NCBI RefSeq assembly: GCF_947502395.1
Contig: NZ_CANMZM010000001.1
Span: forward strand, 496,001-560,000
DNA: 64,000 nucleotides
Source of the DNA: an uncultured Erythrobacter sp.
Lineage (GTDB): Bacteria; Pseudomonadota; Alphaproteobacteria; Sphingomonadales; Sphingomonadaceae
Reading direction: 5' to 3'
Of the stretch, positions 15,207 through 24,244 are shown one piece after another. The notes below the pieces were generated by a model. The model saw only the letters and a list, made by a program, of their open reading frames with translations. It searched no databases and was not told the origin of the DNA. Numbering within the stretch: the first letter of the stretch is position 1; every line of letters starts with the position of its first letter. Position numbers and translations under genes: made by a program.

Positions 15207-17105
15207 CTAACCTCCCACGCCAATTCGCGAGAGCGATTTTTCAAGCATCAGTATTTGCCAAAGCGTCCGTGAATGGTCGCGACGACCGGAGATATGCGCC
15301 TCAGCAAGAGCGGCCACGCTGCGACCGCTCATCAAACCTGACTGGACCAAAGTCGATGCCGCTGCGATAGATTGGACTTCACTCGCCAATGGTCCGCGCA
15401 TCCATTCAGCAATGGGCGTCACGAATCCCTGCTTGGGTCGGTAGAGCACATCTTGGGGAAGATAGCGCTCCATGCATTTCTTCAGTAGATATTTGCCCGT
15501 AGCCCCTCTCACGCGCATGCTATCGGGCAAGCGAGCCGCAAATTCTGCCAACCGATGATCGAGCAGTGGCTCGCGCGCTTCTAAGCTCACTGCCATGCTG
15601 GTTCTGTCGACCTTGGTTAAAATATCGCCGGGCAGCCAAAAAGTGAGGTCGGCGTATTGTGCACGATCGAGCCCGCTTTGCGCAGGGGCATCTCGCATAA
15701 TCTGGTTCAGTTCATCCTCTGGCCTAAAACCATCAAGCTTTCGCCTTAGCTCAGCAGAGTAAAGCGAATTCCTGATCTCTGGTGGAGTAACAGACAGTGC
15801 ACGGGCGTATCCTGCCTCGCCAGTTTCAGCGAGTGAAAGCAAGGTGGTCTTTGCACGCAAGGGCCGCGGGGCCCAATCGGCTTTGGGCCAGACTCGTCCC
15901 AATGATCCAAACAGTGTCCCGCGTAATCCTGCTGGAAGCAGCGAACGCAATCGCTCTTCATTGTGATGAAACACCTGCCGACGATAGCCAGCAAAAGCCT
16001 CGTCTGCCCCATCACCCGAAAGCGCCACAGTCACTTTTTCACGAGCCAGCTGACACACCCTCCATGTCGGCAAGGCGGAAGCATCGGCGAAGGGCTCGTC
16101 AAACATGGAAGCCAGCGCACCGATCTCCCCAAATTCGTCTTGGCTGACGGTTCGCGCTTCATGTGCCGTTCCAAATTGGTGAGCAATTCTCTTGGCGTAG
16201 CTTGTCTCGTCCAGCTCTGCGACATCGAAACCGATAGAACATGTGCGGACAGGATCTGGACTTGCCTCACTCATCAAAGCAACGACACTTGAGGAATCAA
16301 CACCGCCCGACAGAAACGCACCCAGTGGAACGTCGGAAACCATTCGAGATTGGACCGCTTCGCGTAAGAGATGGACCAGTTCGGCCGAGAGGTCAGCCTC
16401 TTTACCCTTGCTACGCTCGGCAAAACTGATGTCCCACCAGCGCCTTTGAGGTTGCAAAGCTCTCCCTTGTTCGAGCAAAAGGAAGTGCCCCGCCCTGAGC
16501 TTGGTCACACCTTCAAGGATGGAATGAGAGTCTGGCACATAACCCCAAGCCATATAGGCATCGAGCGCCTGCGGGTTCAGTCGCTTGCGCATGAGAGGAT
16601 GCGCAAGAAGCCCCTTCAATTCTGACGCAAAGATCAAACCTCCATCAGACAATTGGCTCAAGAAAAGCGGTTTCACTCCCAATCGGTCGCGCGCCAGAAA
16701 AAGTTGTCGTTTATCCAAGTCATAAATCGCGAAGGCGAACATGCCGTCGAGCCGTGCAAGGCAGTCAGGGCCCCACCGCTGCCAAGCTGCAAGAATGACC
16801 TCTGTGTCACCTTGGGTGCGAAACTTCGCGCCTTCCCGCACTAACTCATCGCGAAGTTCTCGAAAATTGTAGATTTCGCCATTGAAGGCAATCACCGCCC
16901 TTCCGTCGGTTGAATGCATCGGTTGCGGCGACCCTTCTAGGTCGATGACTGAAAGGCGTCTATGCCCAAGCCCTATACCAAGCTCGGTCCAAACCCCGGC
17001 GCCATCCGGGCCGCGATGAACCAACGCTTCGCACATTCGCTCAACCCTAAGGGGATCGACCGGTTTTGGCGTCTCAGCATGAAATATTCCGGCGATCCCG
17101 CACAT
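15207..17105 (-). CDS. Asparagine-synthase-like amidotransferase 1, XrtA-associated
   Basis: 632 residues. N-terminal nucleophile glutaminase domain begins MCGIAGIF with Cys2, then HRGPDGAGVW, GHRRLSVIDL and AFNGEIYNFREL. The C-terminal synthetase domain has the PP-loop LSGGVDSSSVVALMS and LSGDGADEAFAGY. Glutamine amide nitrogen is transferred to an AMP-activated carboxylate; in polysaccharide loci such enzymes are thought to amidate sugar acids or related groups (TIGR03108-type, exosortase A system). It starts 14 bases after xrtA and is the last core gene of the locus on this strand. Confidence 0.93.
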   Translation of the reverse strand: MCGIAGIFHAETPKPVDPLRVERMCEALVHRGPDGAGVWTELGIGLGHRRLSVIDLEGSPQPMHSTDGRAVIAFNGEIYNFRELRDELVREGAKFRTQGDTEVILAAWQRWGPDCLARLDGMFAFAIYDLDKRQLFLARDRLGVKPLFLSQLSDGGLIFASELKGLLAHPLMRKRLNPQALDAYMAWGYVPDSHSILEGVTKLRAGHFLLLEQGRALQPQRRWWDISFAERSKGKEADLSAELVHLLREAVQSRMVSDVPLGAFLSGGVDSSSVVALMSEASPDPVRTCSIGFDVAELDETSYAKRIAHQFGTAHEARTVSQDEFGEIGALASMFDEPFADASALPTWRVCQLAREKVTVALSGDGADEAFAGYRRQVFHHNEERLRSLLPAGLRGTLFGSLGRVWPKADWAPRPLRAKTTLLSLAETGEAGYARALSVTPPEIRNSLYSAELRRKLDGFRPEDELNQIMRDAPAQSGLDRAQYADLTFWLPGDILTKVDRTSMAVSLEAREPLLDHRLAEFAARLPDSMRVRGATGKYLLKKCMERYLPQDVLYRPKQGFVTPIAEWMRGPLASEVQSIAAASTLVQSGLMSGRSVAALAEAHISGRRDHSRTLWQILMLEKSLSRIGVGG

Positions 17106-17119
17106 TGTGGAAAGAGCGG

Positions 17120-18151
17120 TTAGCTGATTGCGTTTGAAGCGGCAATCGTTGCCGCTGCACCAGCGAGGATGGAAAGCGCCAACAACCCTGCAATTACCAC
17201 AATGGGCCTCGCGAAGCCGACCTCTAGCCGCTGAATCAGGCCAAAATCATCAATTTCTTGAGTGGACCAGCCGTAGTCCTCCGGATCACGGTCGAAGAAG
17301 CGCCAGGCGATACCGAGAATGAAGACTACGACGAAAGCGAAGAAGAACCAGCCATAGAAGACATGGTCGAACCCTGCGGCAAACTCCACGCCTTGACTTT
17401 GCGCAACATAGATCGTTCCCCAGGCTCGGATGCCATTGGCGATGATCGGCACAATGATCGAAATCGCCATGAAAGCGGCGCGGTGCGACCACTTGGTAAA
17501 CCTTGTGAACGCAACCAGCACCGAAAGCGTTAACATTGCAATCAGAAATCTGACACCTGAACAGGCCTCTGCGACGACAAATAGACCAACCGGCGTATCG
17601 ATATATATGCCGTCGAAGAACGCAGGGATACCGCTCCATTGCGTTAGCGATATGGCAATTTGGGCAGTAATAATCTGGAGAGGCCCAATGATTTCGTCGC
17701 CAAAGGGGACCAGGAACACCCCGAAGCATAGCGGTAATGCAATCATGGTGCAGACCCGCGGCCCAAAGGCTGCGATGACGACACCTTGTAGCGCTCCAAC
17801 TGCGCCGGCATGGGCAATCAGGTTTACTCCGGTGACCCTGCCGATAAGCCAAAGCCCCAACCCTGCTACGACGACCAATAGACCGGGTAACCATGGACGC
17901 GGATCGACCTTGGCAAGCTCATTTGATTTCAAGGCGATCAGCCAACCGATAATGACCGGGACAAGCAGGATGTGCGAATAGGTGTCGATGTTCCACCATT
18001 GGTGCAGCATCTCGTCCCATTCGCGCATAGTGACGGCAAATGTCGCGACCACCCCGAGGACGAACAACCCCAAAGCCTCACGCCAAGCTTTGCTCATGCA
18101 CGTACGCGCTGGGCTTCCACGCTCGACTTGGATGGAAGCTTCAGGCTGCAT
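17120..18151 (-). CDS. xrtA: Exosortase A
   Basis: 343 residues, about eight or nine membrane segments. Exosortases are transpeptidase-like inner-membrane enzymes that recognise PEP-CTERM tails and are thought to transfer proteins onto a cell-surface acceptor. The catalytic triad is visible: Cys197 in VVAEACSGVRFL, Arg242 in IIANGIRAWGTIYVA, His263 in AGFDHVFYGWFFF. ATG 18151 has GAGGAG upstream and overlaps the glycosyltransferase gene by 11 bases. Many XrtA proteins continue into an EpsI/DUF3485 domain; this one stops after one more membrane segment (PIVVIAGLLALSILAGAAA). No PEP-CTERM protein is in the window. Confidence 0.95.
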   Translation of the reverse strand: MQPEASIQVERGSPARTCMSKAWREALGLFVLGVVATFAVTMREWDEMLHQWWNIDTYSHILLVPVIIGWLIALKSNELAKVDPRPWLPGLLVVVAGLGLWLIGRVTGVNLIAHAGAVGALQGVVIAAFGPRVCTMIALPLCFGVFLVPFGDEIIGPLQIITAQIAISLTQWSGIPAFFDGIYIDTPVGLFVVAEACSGVRFLIAMLTLSVLVAFTRFTKWSHRAAFMAISIIVPIIANGIRAWGTIYVAQSQGVEFAAGFDHVFYGWFFFAFVVVFILGIAWRFFDRDPEDYGWSTQEIDDFGLIQRLEVGFARPIVVIAGLLALSILAGAAATIAASNAIS

Positions 18152-19367
18152 CGCGCGCCTCCTCGCCTTGAGCGTTCACAAACCCGTCCAGCGGTGCGAG
18201 CATCGCCGCCCAATCGTGATGATCGATCACGAATTGTCTTGCAGCATCCCCAAGTGTTCGAGCCTTGCCTGGATCGGTTGTCAGCGCATTGATTTTAGCA
18301 GTGAATGCTTCCGGATCAGCCATACAATGCAACCAGTGCGTACCATCAATAGCGTCGATTCCGGTCGCAGCCTCTGGTGTCAGAACGACCGGCTTCGCCA
18401 TGGCCATAGCCTCTAGCACCTTGTTCTGAACACCCCGCGCTATGGCAAGCGGCACCACAATGCAGTCGGCTGCAGCGATAAATGGACACACATCGGGAAC
18501 CTCGCCCCAAATGGTCACTCCAGGGACCTTCCCTCGGGCCATTAATGCCTCGGTCGGATTGCGGCCAACTATGTGGAGTTCTGCGGCGGGGTTATCCCGT
18601 TGATAGACCGGCCACCAAGATTGGATGGCCCAAAGGGCTGCTTGCTCGTTGGGCGGATAGTCCATCTGCCCGGTGAAGACAAAATGAGGGCCCGAGCGGG
18701 AAGACAGCACAGGATGTGGTTCAGTCTGGTCCGGGTCAAAGACCTCACAATCGATCCCGTTCCCAAGGATGCGAACATTAACATTCGAACTGTCATTAAG
18801 ACGCGAACTGAAGAGCTGCGCCTCATTGTTGCTAATCAGGATCGTCGCATCTGCGCGGTGAGCCAGTCGTTCCTCTTCAAATGAGAGAAGTCTACCCTCA
18901 CGCGAGTTGAGCCAGACACGCTGCCCTGCCGCTGCATAGCCTTCGAACTTAGCGCTATCGACATCGCATAGATCGACGATCACTTTGCCGCTGAAGTCGG
19001 CCGGGATGTATTGTCCCATTTGGCCAGAGAAGACGAAGATCGTGGTGATGGGCCGATATGCAATGGTCTTTTGGACCCAGCTCTGCAGGCGGGCGCTGTG
19101 AAAGGCTGTGAGGCTGACAGGCTTGCCCGAGAGAACAGCTTCGAGACCTGCAAGCACCAACGGCTTTGTACGATTGACGATACGATGTGAGGCGGCCAGC
19201 GCTTTAACTTCTTCGCCTCCTGCCCGATCTTCATCAGACTCCGCGAAGCAGCCAACATGGACCGGAGCCAAGCTTGCCAACTTAGTAAGTAGATGTGCAG
19301 AGCGGATTCTGTCGCCTCGGTTGGGAGGGAACGGGACCCGGTGTGCAAGGAAGAGAATCTCGCTCAT
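18141..19367 (-). CDS. Glycosyltransferase, XrtA/PEP-CTERM system (TIGR03087-type)
   Basis: 408 residues from ATG 19367; an upstream TTG at 19385 is in frame but lies inside the FemAB gene. GT-B fold: N-terminal EILFLAHRVPFPPNRGDRIRS is the TIGR03087 signature, and the C-terminal half carries HFVFTGQMDYPPNEQAA, LHIVGRNPT and VQNKVLEAMAMAKPVV, the nucleotide-sugar-binding region of GT4-like enzymes. It should add a sugar to the growing polysaccharide repeat at the cytoplasmic face. It is the only glycosyltransferase in this locus, so others must be encoded elsewhere. Confidence 0.92.
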   Translation of the reverse strand: MSEILFLAHRVPFPPNRGDRIRSAHLLTKLASLAPVHVGCFAESDEDRAGGEEVKALAASHRIVNRTKPLVLAGLEAVLSGKPVSLTAFHSARLQSWVQKTIAYRPITTIFVFSGQMGQYIPADFSGKVIVDLCDVDSAKFEGYAAAGQRVWLNSREGRLLSFEEERLAHRADATILISNNEAQLFSSRLNDSSNVNVRILGNGIDCEVFDPDQTEPHPVLSSRSGPHFVFTGQMDYPPNEQAALWAIQSWWPVYQRDNPAAELHIVGRNPTEALMARGKVPGVTIWGEVPDVCPFIAAADCIVVPLAIARGVQNKVLEAMAMAKPVVLTPEAATGIDAIDGTHWLHCMADPEAFTAKINALTTDPGKARTLGDAARQFVIDHHDWAAMLAPLDGFVNAQGEEARDAA

Positions 19368-19377
19368 AAACGTAGCC

Positions 19378-20439
19378 CTAGGCAAGGCCTCGGGCTATGA
19401 CGGGCCCTAGTGCGTTCGCCACGGGAAGAGGGAGCTTTTTCCAAAGCTCAATCTTGCGGTTGTATGCTTCGCTTGTGGGATCGACATTTCGGGCTTTGGC
19501 ACCAGGCGGTGTCCAAATAAAATAGGTCAGCGGCTTGGGTTCGAACCCCCAGTTTCTCTTGAATTTTGCCGGCCCGCTTCCCGTTTTCGAGCGTCCGAAA
19601 TCGAAGCGATCCATCCCACGCGCCCTCGCATGTCGCATCAGCTCAAAATACATGAGTTCGTTGGCTCTCGCGCCTCGAGCGGCAAAACTCCCACCGCCCC
19701 AAAACGGCATGACAGCCCCATTGTGGTAGAACGAAAACACGCTTGCCAGTCGTTCGCCATCGCGTGCAATCGTAAGAATGTCGCTTGCGTCAGGAAAGGA
19801 TTCGAGCATGGCGCGAAACAGCAATTTGGGAAACACGGGAGTGCCTAGGTTTCGAACACTCTCCGAATAGGCCGCATAATGCGCCGCCAAGTCCTCAACA
19901 GATCGCCCAATTCGCACCTCGAGCCCGTTTTTGACACCTTTGCGCACTTCGGCACGTGACTTGCGCGGAATGGCGAGCAGTTCAGCTTCGTCGTCGGCGG
20001 CGAGGGGACGTTCGAACCCACAATGCTTGTCAGTGACAGCCTCCCAACCCTCGGGCACCGCACCGCCACGCAGCTCAACACTGCCGAAACCAAGCTTGAC
20101 CGCGTGTTTTTGTGCCACCCTTGCAAGCTCATTCGCAACCTCAGGAGTTTCGGCCACAATCCCGCCGCCTACACCAAAACCGCTTGAAACGAGCGCTTTG
20201 CCAAAAAGGAATGATCGCACCTCGGTAATGGGCAGCCAGCCCCGGATTACCCCAAGCTGTTCAACCACAAAGCCGCCAGCGCGTCGGCCCGTCCCCCACT
20301 CCACAGCCTTCAGCCATTGTGGTCGGTGAAAGAGGCTTGCGCCTTGCTCGGCCACAAAGCCATCAATCCGCTTGAGGAGTTTCGCATCCTTAAGATCAAC
20401 TGGCGAAGCCTTGAGCGAAAGGCGGACGGGTGCATTCAT
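19378..20439 (-). CDS. FemAB family protein, XrtA/PEP-CTERM system-associated
   Basis: 353 residues. Tandem GNAT-like (Fem) fold; blocks such as ASLFHRPQWLKAVEWGTGRR near the N-terminus, then IPRKSRAEVRKGVKNGLEVRIG and YFELMRHARARGMDRFDFGRSK match the TIGR03019 group. Classical FemAB enzymes transfer aminoacyl groups from tRNA to peptidoglycan; in XrtA loci the acceptor is unproven and may be the polysaccharide. Starts with a four-base overlap with the deacetylase gene (ATGA) and ends 10 bases before the glycosyltransferase. Confidence 0.9.
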   Translation of the reverse strand: MNAPVRLSLKASPVDLKDAKLLKRIDGFVAEQGASLFHRPQWLKAVEWGTGRRAGGFVVEQLGVIRGWLPITEVRSFLFGKALVSSGFGVGGGIVAETPEVANELARVAQKHAVKLGFGSVELRGGAVPEGWEAVTDKHCGFERPLAADDEAELLAIPRKSRAEVRKGVKNGLEVRIGRSVEDLAAHYAAYSESVRNLGTPVFPKLLFRAMLESFPDASDILTIARDGERLASVFSFYHNGAVMPFWGGGSFAARGARANELMYFELMRHARARGMDRFDFGRSKTGSGPAKFKRNWGFEPKPLTYFIWTPPGAKARNVDPTSEAYNRKIELWKKLPLPVANALGPVIARGLA

Positions 20440-21368
20440 CTTACCCCTCCACCACCAACCGGCGATACCGGGAATTCGATAGCTCGACGCGCCTCAATCT
20501 CAGCTAGCGCATCCATCCGCCCCCATTCAAACTCGCACACTAACTTTCGCAGTTTGCCCGCCATCTTTTCAAGATTGGTGTAGTGACGAAGCTTCGAGCG
20601 GAGTGATGCATTTCCCACACGAGGCTGTTCCGGGTCCACTTCCCAAGGGTGGAAATAGAACACCGCCGGACGGTCATCCTCGCGGTTCACTTGCGCGATT
20701 GCCCAACGCGAAAATGCATACGGCAGTACGCGGAAGAATCCCCCTCCCCCAGCGGCTAACCTCCTCGAACCGAACTGTGCTGTCGTCACGGGAATCTCGA
20801 CCAACTCCGCGCCTTGGATAGGGCGAAATGCAAATCGCGGAGCATCGCGCCAACCATAATGGTCATGCACAATCGGGGCGACGCTTGATGAATATCGGTA
20901 TCCTTGTTCGGCCAGCACATCGAATGCCCATGCCGAACGTAGGTCAATGGAGAAACTCGGTGCGCGGTAGCCCGTGACCGCCTGCCCCGATACATCTTCA
21001 AGAATTTCGCGAGTGACACGAATGTCCTCGGCGAACTGCGATGGTTCAAGAGTGAAGACTCGCGCATGGTCAAGCCCATGGCTCGCCACCTCATGGCCCG
21101 CGTCGGCGATACGGCGGATCACATGCGGGCTGTGTTTGGCGACCCATCCAAGAGTGAAAAAGGTCGCGCTGACATCCGCCTCGGCAAACAGATCAAGAAT
21201 ACGATCCACATTGCCCTCAACGCGGGCATCAAGACTGTCCCAATCGCTGCGGGCAATGACTTCCTCAAACGCACCCACTTGAAACCAATCCTCAACATCG
21301 ACGGATAATCCGTTGACGATGGGCTCGCTTATAGCATCCGGGAAAGGGAATGGGCTTTCGGCATTCAT
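20436..21368 (-). CDS. Polysaccharide deacetylase, XrtA-associated (DUF3473)
   Basis: 310 residues. NodB-type carbohydrate esterase with the metal and base motifs in order: LSVDVEDWFQV (Asp-Asp/Glu), GHEVASHGLDHARVF (HxxxH) and TGYRAPSFSID. The C-terminal FYFHPWEVDPEQPRV is the DUF3473 signature of XrtA deacetylases (TIGR03006). It probably removes N-acetyl groups from the exported or lipid-linked polymer. No signal peptide is visible. Three bases separate it from the ATPase gene, and it overlaps the FemAB gene. Confidence 0.94.
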   Translation of the reverse strand: MNAESPFPFPDAISEPIVNGLSVDVEDWFQVGAFEEVIARSDWDSLDARVEGNVDRILDLFAEADVSATFFTLGWVAKHSPHVIRRIADAGHEVASHGLDHARVFTLEPSQFAEDIRVTREILEDVSGQAVTGYRAPSFSIDLRSAWAFDVLAEQGYRYSSSVAPIVHDHYGWRDAPRFAFRPIQGAELVEIPVTTAQFGSRRLAAGGGGFFRVLPYAFSRWAIAQVNREDDRPAVFYFHPWEVDPEQPRVGNASLRSKLRHYTNLEKMAGKLRKLVCEFEWGRMDALAEIEARRAIEFPVSPVGGGGVR

Positions 21369-21371
21369 CTA

Positions 21372-22604
21372 TCAGGCCGCCTCGCGCGGCTTGTCGTCCT
21401 CGAGCCATTCGATCAGCATTGTAAGCACATGACGGAACGAACGTTCCTGCTCTTCAAGCCGAGCTTCGATGCGGCCAAGGGCTTCGCTCACGTCCTCGCC
21501 ATCACTTGTCAAAGTCAATTTGTGCTCGGGGTCGGCACCTGCCGCTTGAAGCTCGCCAATTGCCGCTTCGAGTTCAGCAGTACGGGCATCACGCTGCGCC
21601 ATAATCGCGGCCACTTCGGTTGCGGGCACGCTTTCAATCTCAGCCTGGGCTTCGGGAGTTACCGGCTCAGCAGGAACATCGAGATGCACTGTGGGCTTTG
21701 GCGCAGGATCTAAATGGCGAGTCTCTTCCGAGTGCTCTAAGATCACCTCAACGGCAGCTTCCGATGCTTTAACCCGGTTTCCTCCACGCAGTTGATCTTC
21801 CTGCATCTCGTCAAGAACAGCGTCCAGCATCTGAACGCCCACCTCACCACGCTCCTCGATCGCTCCGAGAAGGAGGATGCGGTTCATGATCTGGTTCACA
21901 CGACGCGGGATTCCATCGGTCGCGGCATAGAGCCCAGGCAGTAGCCCCTCACCCAGAACCGGTTGAGCTTCCCAGCCCACATGCGTCAGACGGTGGTGGA
22001 CATAGTCCTCCAGTTCCTCTTCATCGAGCGCCTCAAGATGATGCGATGCGATGACACGCTGTCGCAGTTGATCGAGGTTTGGGTGATGCGCCAATGTCTT
22101 GCGAAACTCGGGCTGACCCAGAAGCAGGCTCTGCAAAAGCGGGTGCGAGCCCAGTTGGAAGTTGGAAAGCATGCGCAGCTCTTCGAGCGCGGTGAAATCC
22201 AAATTCTGACACTCATCCACGATGAGCAAACAACGGCGGCCCGCGCGTGCTTCTTCCTGGAGGAATAACTCAATTGCACCAAGCGCGCCCGCCTTGTCGT
22301 TGCCTTCTAGCGCAATTCCAAAGGACTGAGCCACAACATGAATAAGCTCTTCGCCATCGAGCGCGGAAGTGACAATCTGAGCCACAGTCAGCGCCTCTGG
22401 ATCAATGCGTTCCATTAGATGCGCAACAAGTGTTGATTTCCCTGCGCCCACTTCGCCGGTGATGACGATAAAACCTTCACCCTGATTGAGCCCGTATCCA
22501 AGATAGCTCATCGCCTTTTTGTGGCTCGCGCTCTCGAAATAGAACTCTGGATCAGGGGTCAGCTGAAACGGTCGTCCACTAAAGCCGTAATATTGATCGT
22601 ACAT
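21372..22604 (-). CDS. XrtA-associated AAA ATPase (ExeA/GspA-like)
   Basis: 410 residues. Begins MYDQYYGFSGRPFQLTPDPEFYF, the signature of the TIGR03015 family. Walker A is ITGEVGAGKSTLVAHLM, Walker B CLLIVDECQNL, then arginine-rich sensor helices. The ATPase core ends near residue 270; the remaining 140 residues are acidic/Ala-rich with a predicted coiled coil (AAIMAQRDARTAELEAAIGELQ in part). Family members resemble the GspA/ExeA secretion ATPase, so a role in assembling the envelope machinery is plausible but unproven. Confidence 0.92.
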   Translation of the reverse strand: MYDQYYGFSGRPFQLTPDPEFYFESASHKKAMSYLGYGLNQGEGFIVITGEVGAGKSTLVAHLMERIDPEALTVAQIVTSALDGEELIHVVAQSFGIALEGNDKAGALGAIELFLQEEARAGRRCLLIVDECQNLDFTALEELRMLSNFQLGSHPLLQSLLLGQPEFRKTLAHHPNLDQLRQRVIASHHLEALDEEELEDYVHHRLTHVGWEAQPVLGEGLLPGLYAATDGIPRRVNQIMNRILLLGAIEERGEVGVQMLDAVLDEMQEDQLRGGNRVKASEAAVEVILEHSEETRHLDPAPKPTVHLDVPAEPVTPEAQAEIESVPATEVAAIMAQRDARTAELEAAIGELQAAGADPEHKLTLTSDGEDVSEALGRIEARLEEQERSFRHVLTMLIEWLEDDKPREAA

Positions 22605-22628
22605 TTTCCCTAACGCTCCATCGATCCC

Positions 22629-24242
22629 TTAGAAGTCATACCGGAGGCCCAGCAGAGCTGTGGCTGTGGCAAAATCTTCATCAGTGAATTCGCTGTCGAA
22701 ATAATCCACTGCGACCGCTGCGCGTGCAGACAGTCGACTGGCGATTGTGCGACTAAAGGCGGCGGATGCACCAAAGGCGGTTAAATCGCCGTTTTCGTCG
22801 CCGCCGGTCTCAAACCGGTTGGCATAGGCATTGGCTGCCAACACACCGCTTCGGCCGATCTCGCGGCTCAGCGAGCCTGTAATGTAGTAGCTTTCATCAC
22901 GAAGCCCATCGATGCCTGCGAGCGCGGTTCCTTCGGCTGCAATAAAAGTGCGACGGTCATAACCAATGCCAAGAGCCGCGTTCAGTCGACCGATACGCTG
23001 CTGATAGCTCGCGGCCACTCCGCGACCCCGGAAGGCAGCACTGCGAATTGAGCCAAGCGGATTGATCAGGCCAACTCCGTCCTCGCTTTGCACAAGACCC
23101 CCGAAATCGCCTGAAAGCGGGTTGCGCTGCGCTGTAAAGTCGCTCGAAAGCTGCGCCAGCGAGTTGTTGAGTACACCGCCAAAGCCGGAAACTCCGTCAT
23201 AGACCTGAACCGCAAACGAGCTACGGCTGCTCGGGACATAGGTGAAGGTCCCGTAATAGGTGGTGCTGTCATAGCGTTCCCCCACACGCGCTTCGAGACT
23301 GGTGCGAGAACTTGGGCGCCAAAGGACACCGACATCCCACAAAAGGCCATCGACATCGAATGCGAGCAGGCGATCCGAAGCGCTATCGGTGATCAGTCGG
23401 CCATCATCGCCAAAGACTGGATTGCCATCGGCATCGCGGACTGCATCGCGACTTGAAATCTCTACATCTTCATAGCCAACGCCGCCTACAATCGCCAAAG
23501 TGGGCGATACCGGCACGGTCACATCGCCGCGTACATAGACATCGCGGACACGCTGATCGAGGTTGGATAGATCTTCTTGGAAGCCTCCAGCGCTGACGGC
23601 CACCCCAATTGGCAGGAGGTCGTCCGGACGGGTACCAACAGCGACACGGCCTGAATAGGTCACACTGTCATCGAAGATATCAACCTGTTCACCAGCGGAG
23701 TTGAACACCGCATCATTCGCTTCAAACCGATTGTAACCAACGCGCGCATTGCCAGCGATCTCGAAGGCGCCGGCACGGGTCCGGAAATCAGGGCCAATGT
23801 AGCCGCTGTAAATCTCGCTCGTCGCATCATCGCTTACCAGCGGGTTTGGCGACACGGCACCGCTGCCATCCACGCGAGTGCGGCTTGCAAGCCCGCCAGC
23901 CTGAAGCGTCAGGCTTTGTGGGATGACCGAAAGATAGCCGCGTGCAATGCCGCTGACGGTGTCGGTGTCTACAGAATCGTCACCATAGCCGATATTGCGC
24001 TCATATCGCACCGAGACCGAAGCCCCGCTATTGCGTCCTTGGATGGCAGTATCCACGCCGGCAGCAAGCTGCGTGAACGTAAGCGTTTCACTTCCAGGCG
24101 ACAGCTCTGCCGATACGATCTGTGAAACCTCAATATAGGGCTGTAAGGTGACTGCACGGTCTCCGCCTTCTTGAGCCGCTACAGGGGTGGTTACTGCCAT
24201 TGCAGCGACCATGGCGACTAGACATTTGTTCAGATAACGCAT
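22629..24242 (-). CDS. Outer-membrane beta-barrel protein of the XrtA locus
   Basis: 537 residues from ATG 24242, placed 6 bases after GGGAGGG; ATG 24248 sits directly on that site and is less likely. Signal peptide CLVAMVAAMAVTTPVAAQ, then repeated amphipathic strands (SVSVRYERNIGYGDD, VSIRYERN-like pairs, RLSARAAVAVDYFDSEF) ending LLGLRYDF with a terminal Phe, as expected of a BAM substrate. Position and character match the TIGR03016-type PEP-CTERM-associated outer-membrane protein, a candidate export pore or surface anchor. Confidence 0.87.
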   Translation of the reverse strand: MRYLNKCLVAMVAAMAVTTPVAAQEGGDRAVTLQPYIEVSQIVSAELSPGSETLTFTQLAAGVDTAIQGRNSGASVSVRYERNIGYGDDSVDTDTVSGIARGYLSVIPQSLTLQAGGLASRTRVDGSGAVSPNPLVSDDATSEIYSGYIGPDFRTRAGAFEIAGNARVGYNRFEANDAVFNSAGEQVDIFDDSVTYSGRVAVGTRPDDLLPIGVAVSAGGFQEDLSNLDQRVRDVYVRGDVTVPVSPTLAIVGGVGYEDVEISSRDAVRDADGNPVFGDDGRLITDSASDRLLAFDVDGLLWDVGVLWRPSSRTSLEARVGERYDSTTYYGTFTYVPSSRSSFAVQVYDGVSGFGGVLNNSLAQLSSDFTAQRNPLSGDFGGLVQSEDGVGLINPLGSIRSAAFRGRGVAASYQQRIGRLNAALGIGYDRRTFIAAEGTALAGIDGLRDESYYITGSLSREIGRSGVLAANAYANRFETGGDENGDLTAFGASAAFSRTIASRLSARAAVAVDYFDSEFTDEDFATATALLGLRYDF

Positions 24243-24244
24243 TG

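Noticed and set aside
19537..19548. GGGTTCGAACCC, like a tRNA T-arm
   Set aside because: It lies inside the FemAB coding region (encodes Trp-Gly-Phe-Glu-Pro on the minus strand) and no acceptor, D or anticodon arm surrounds it.
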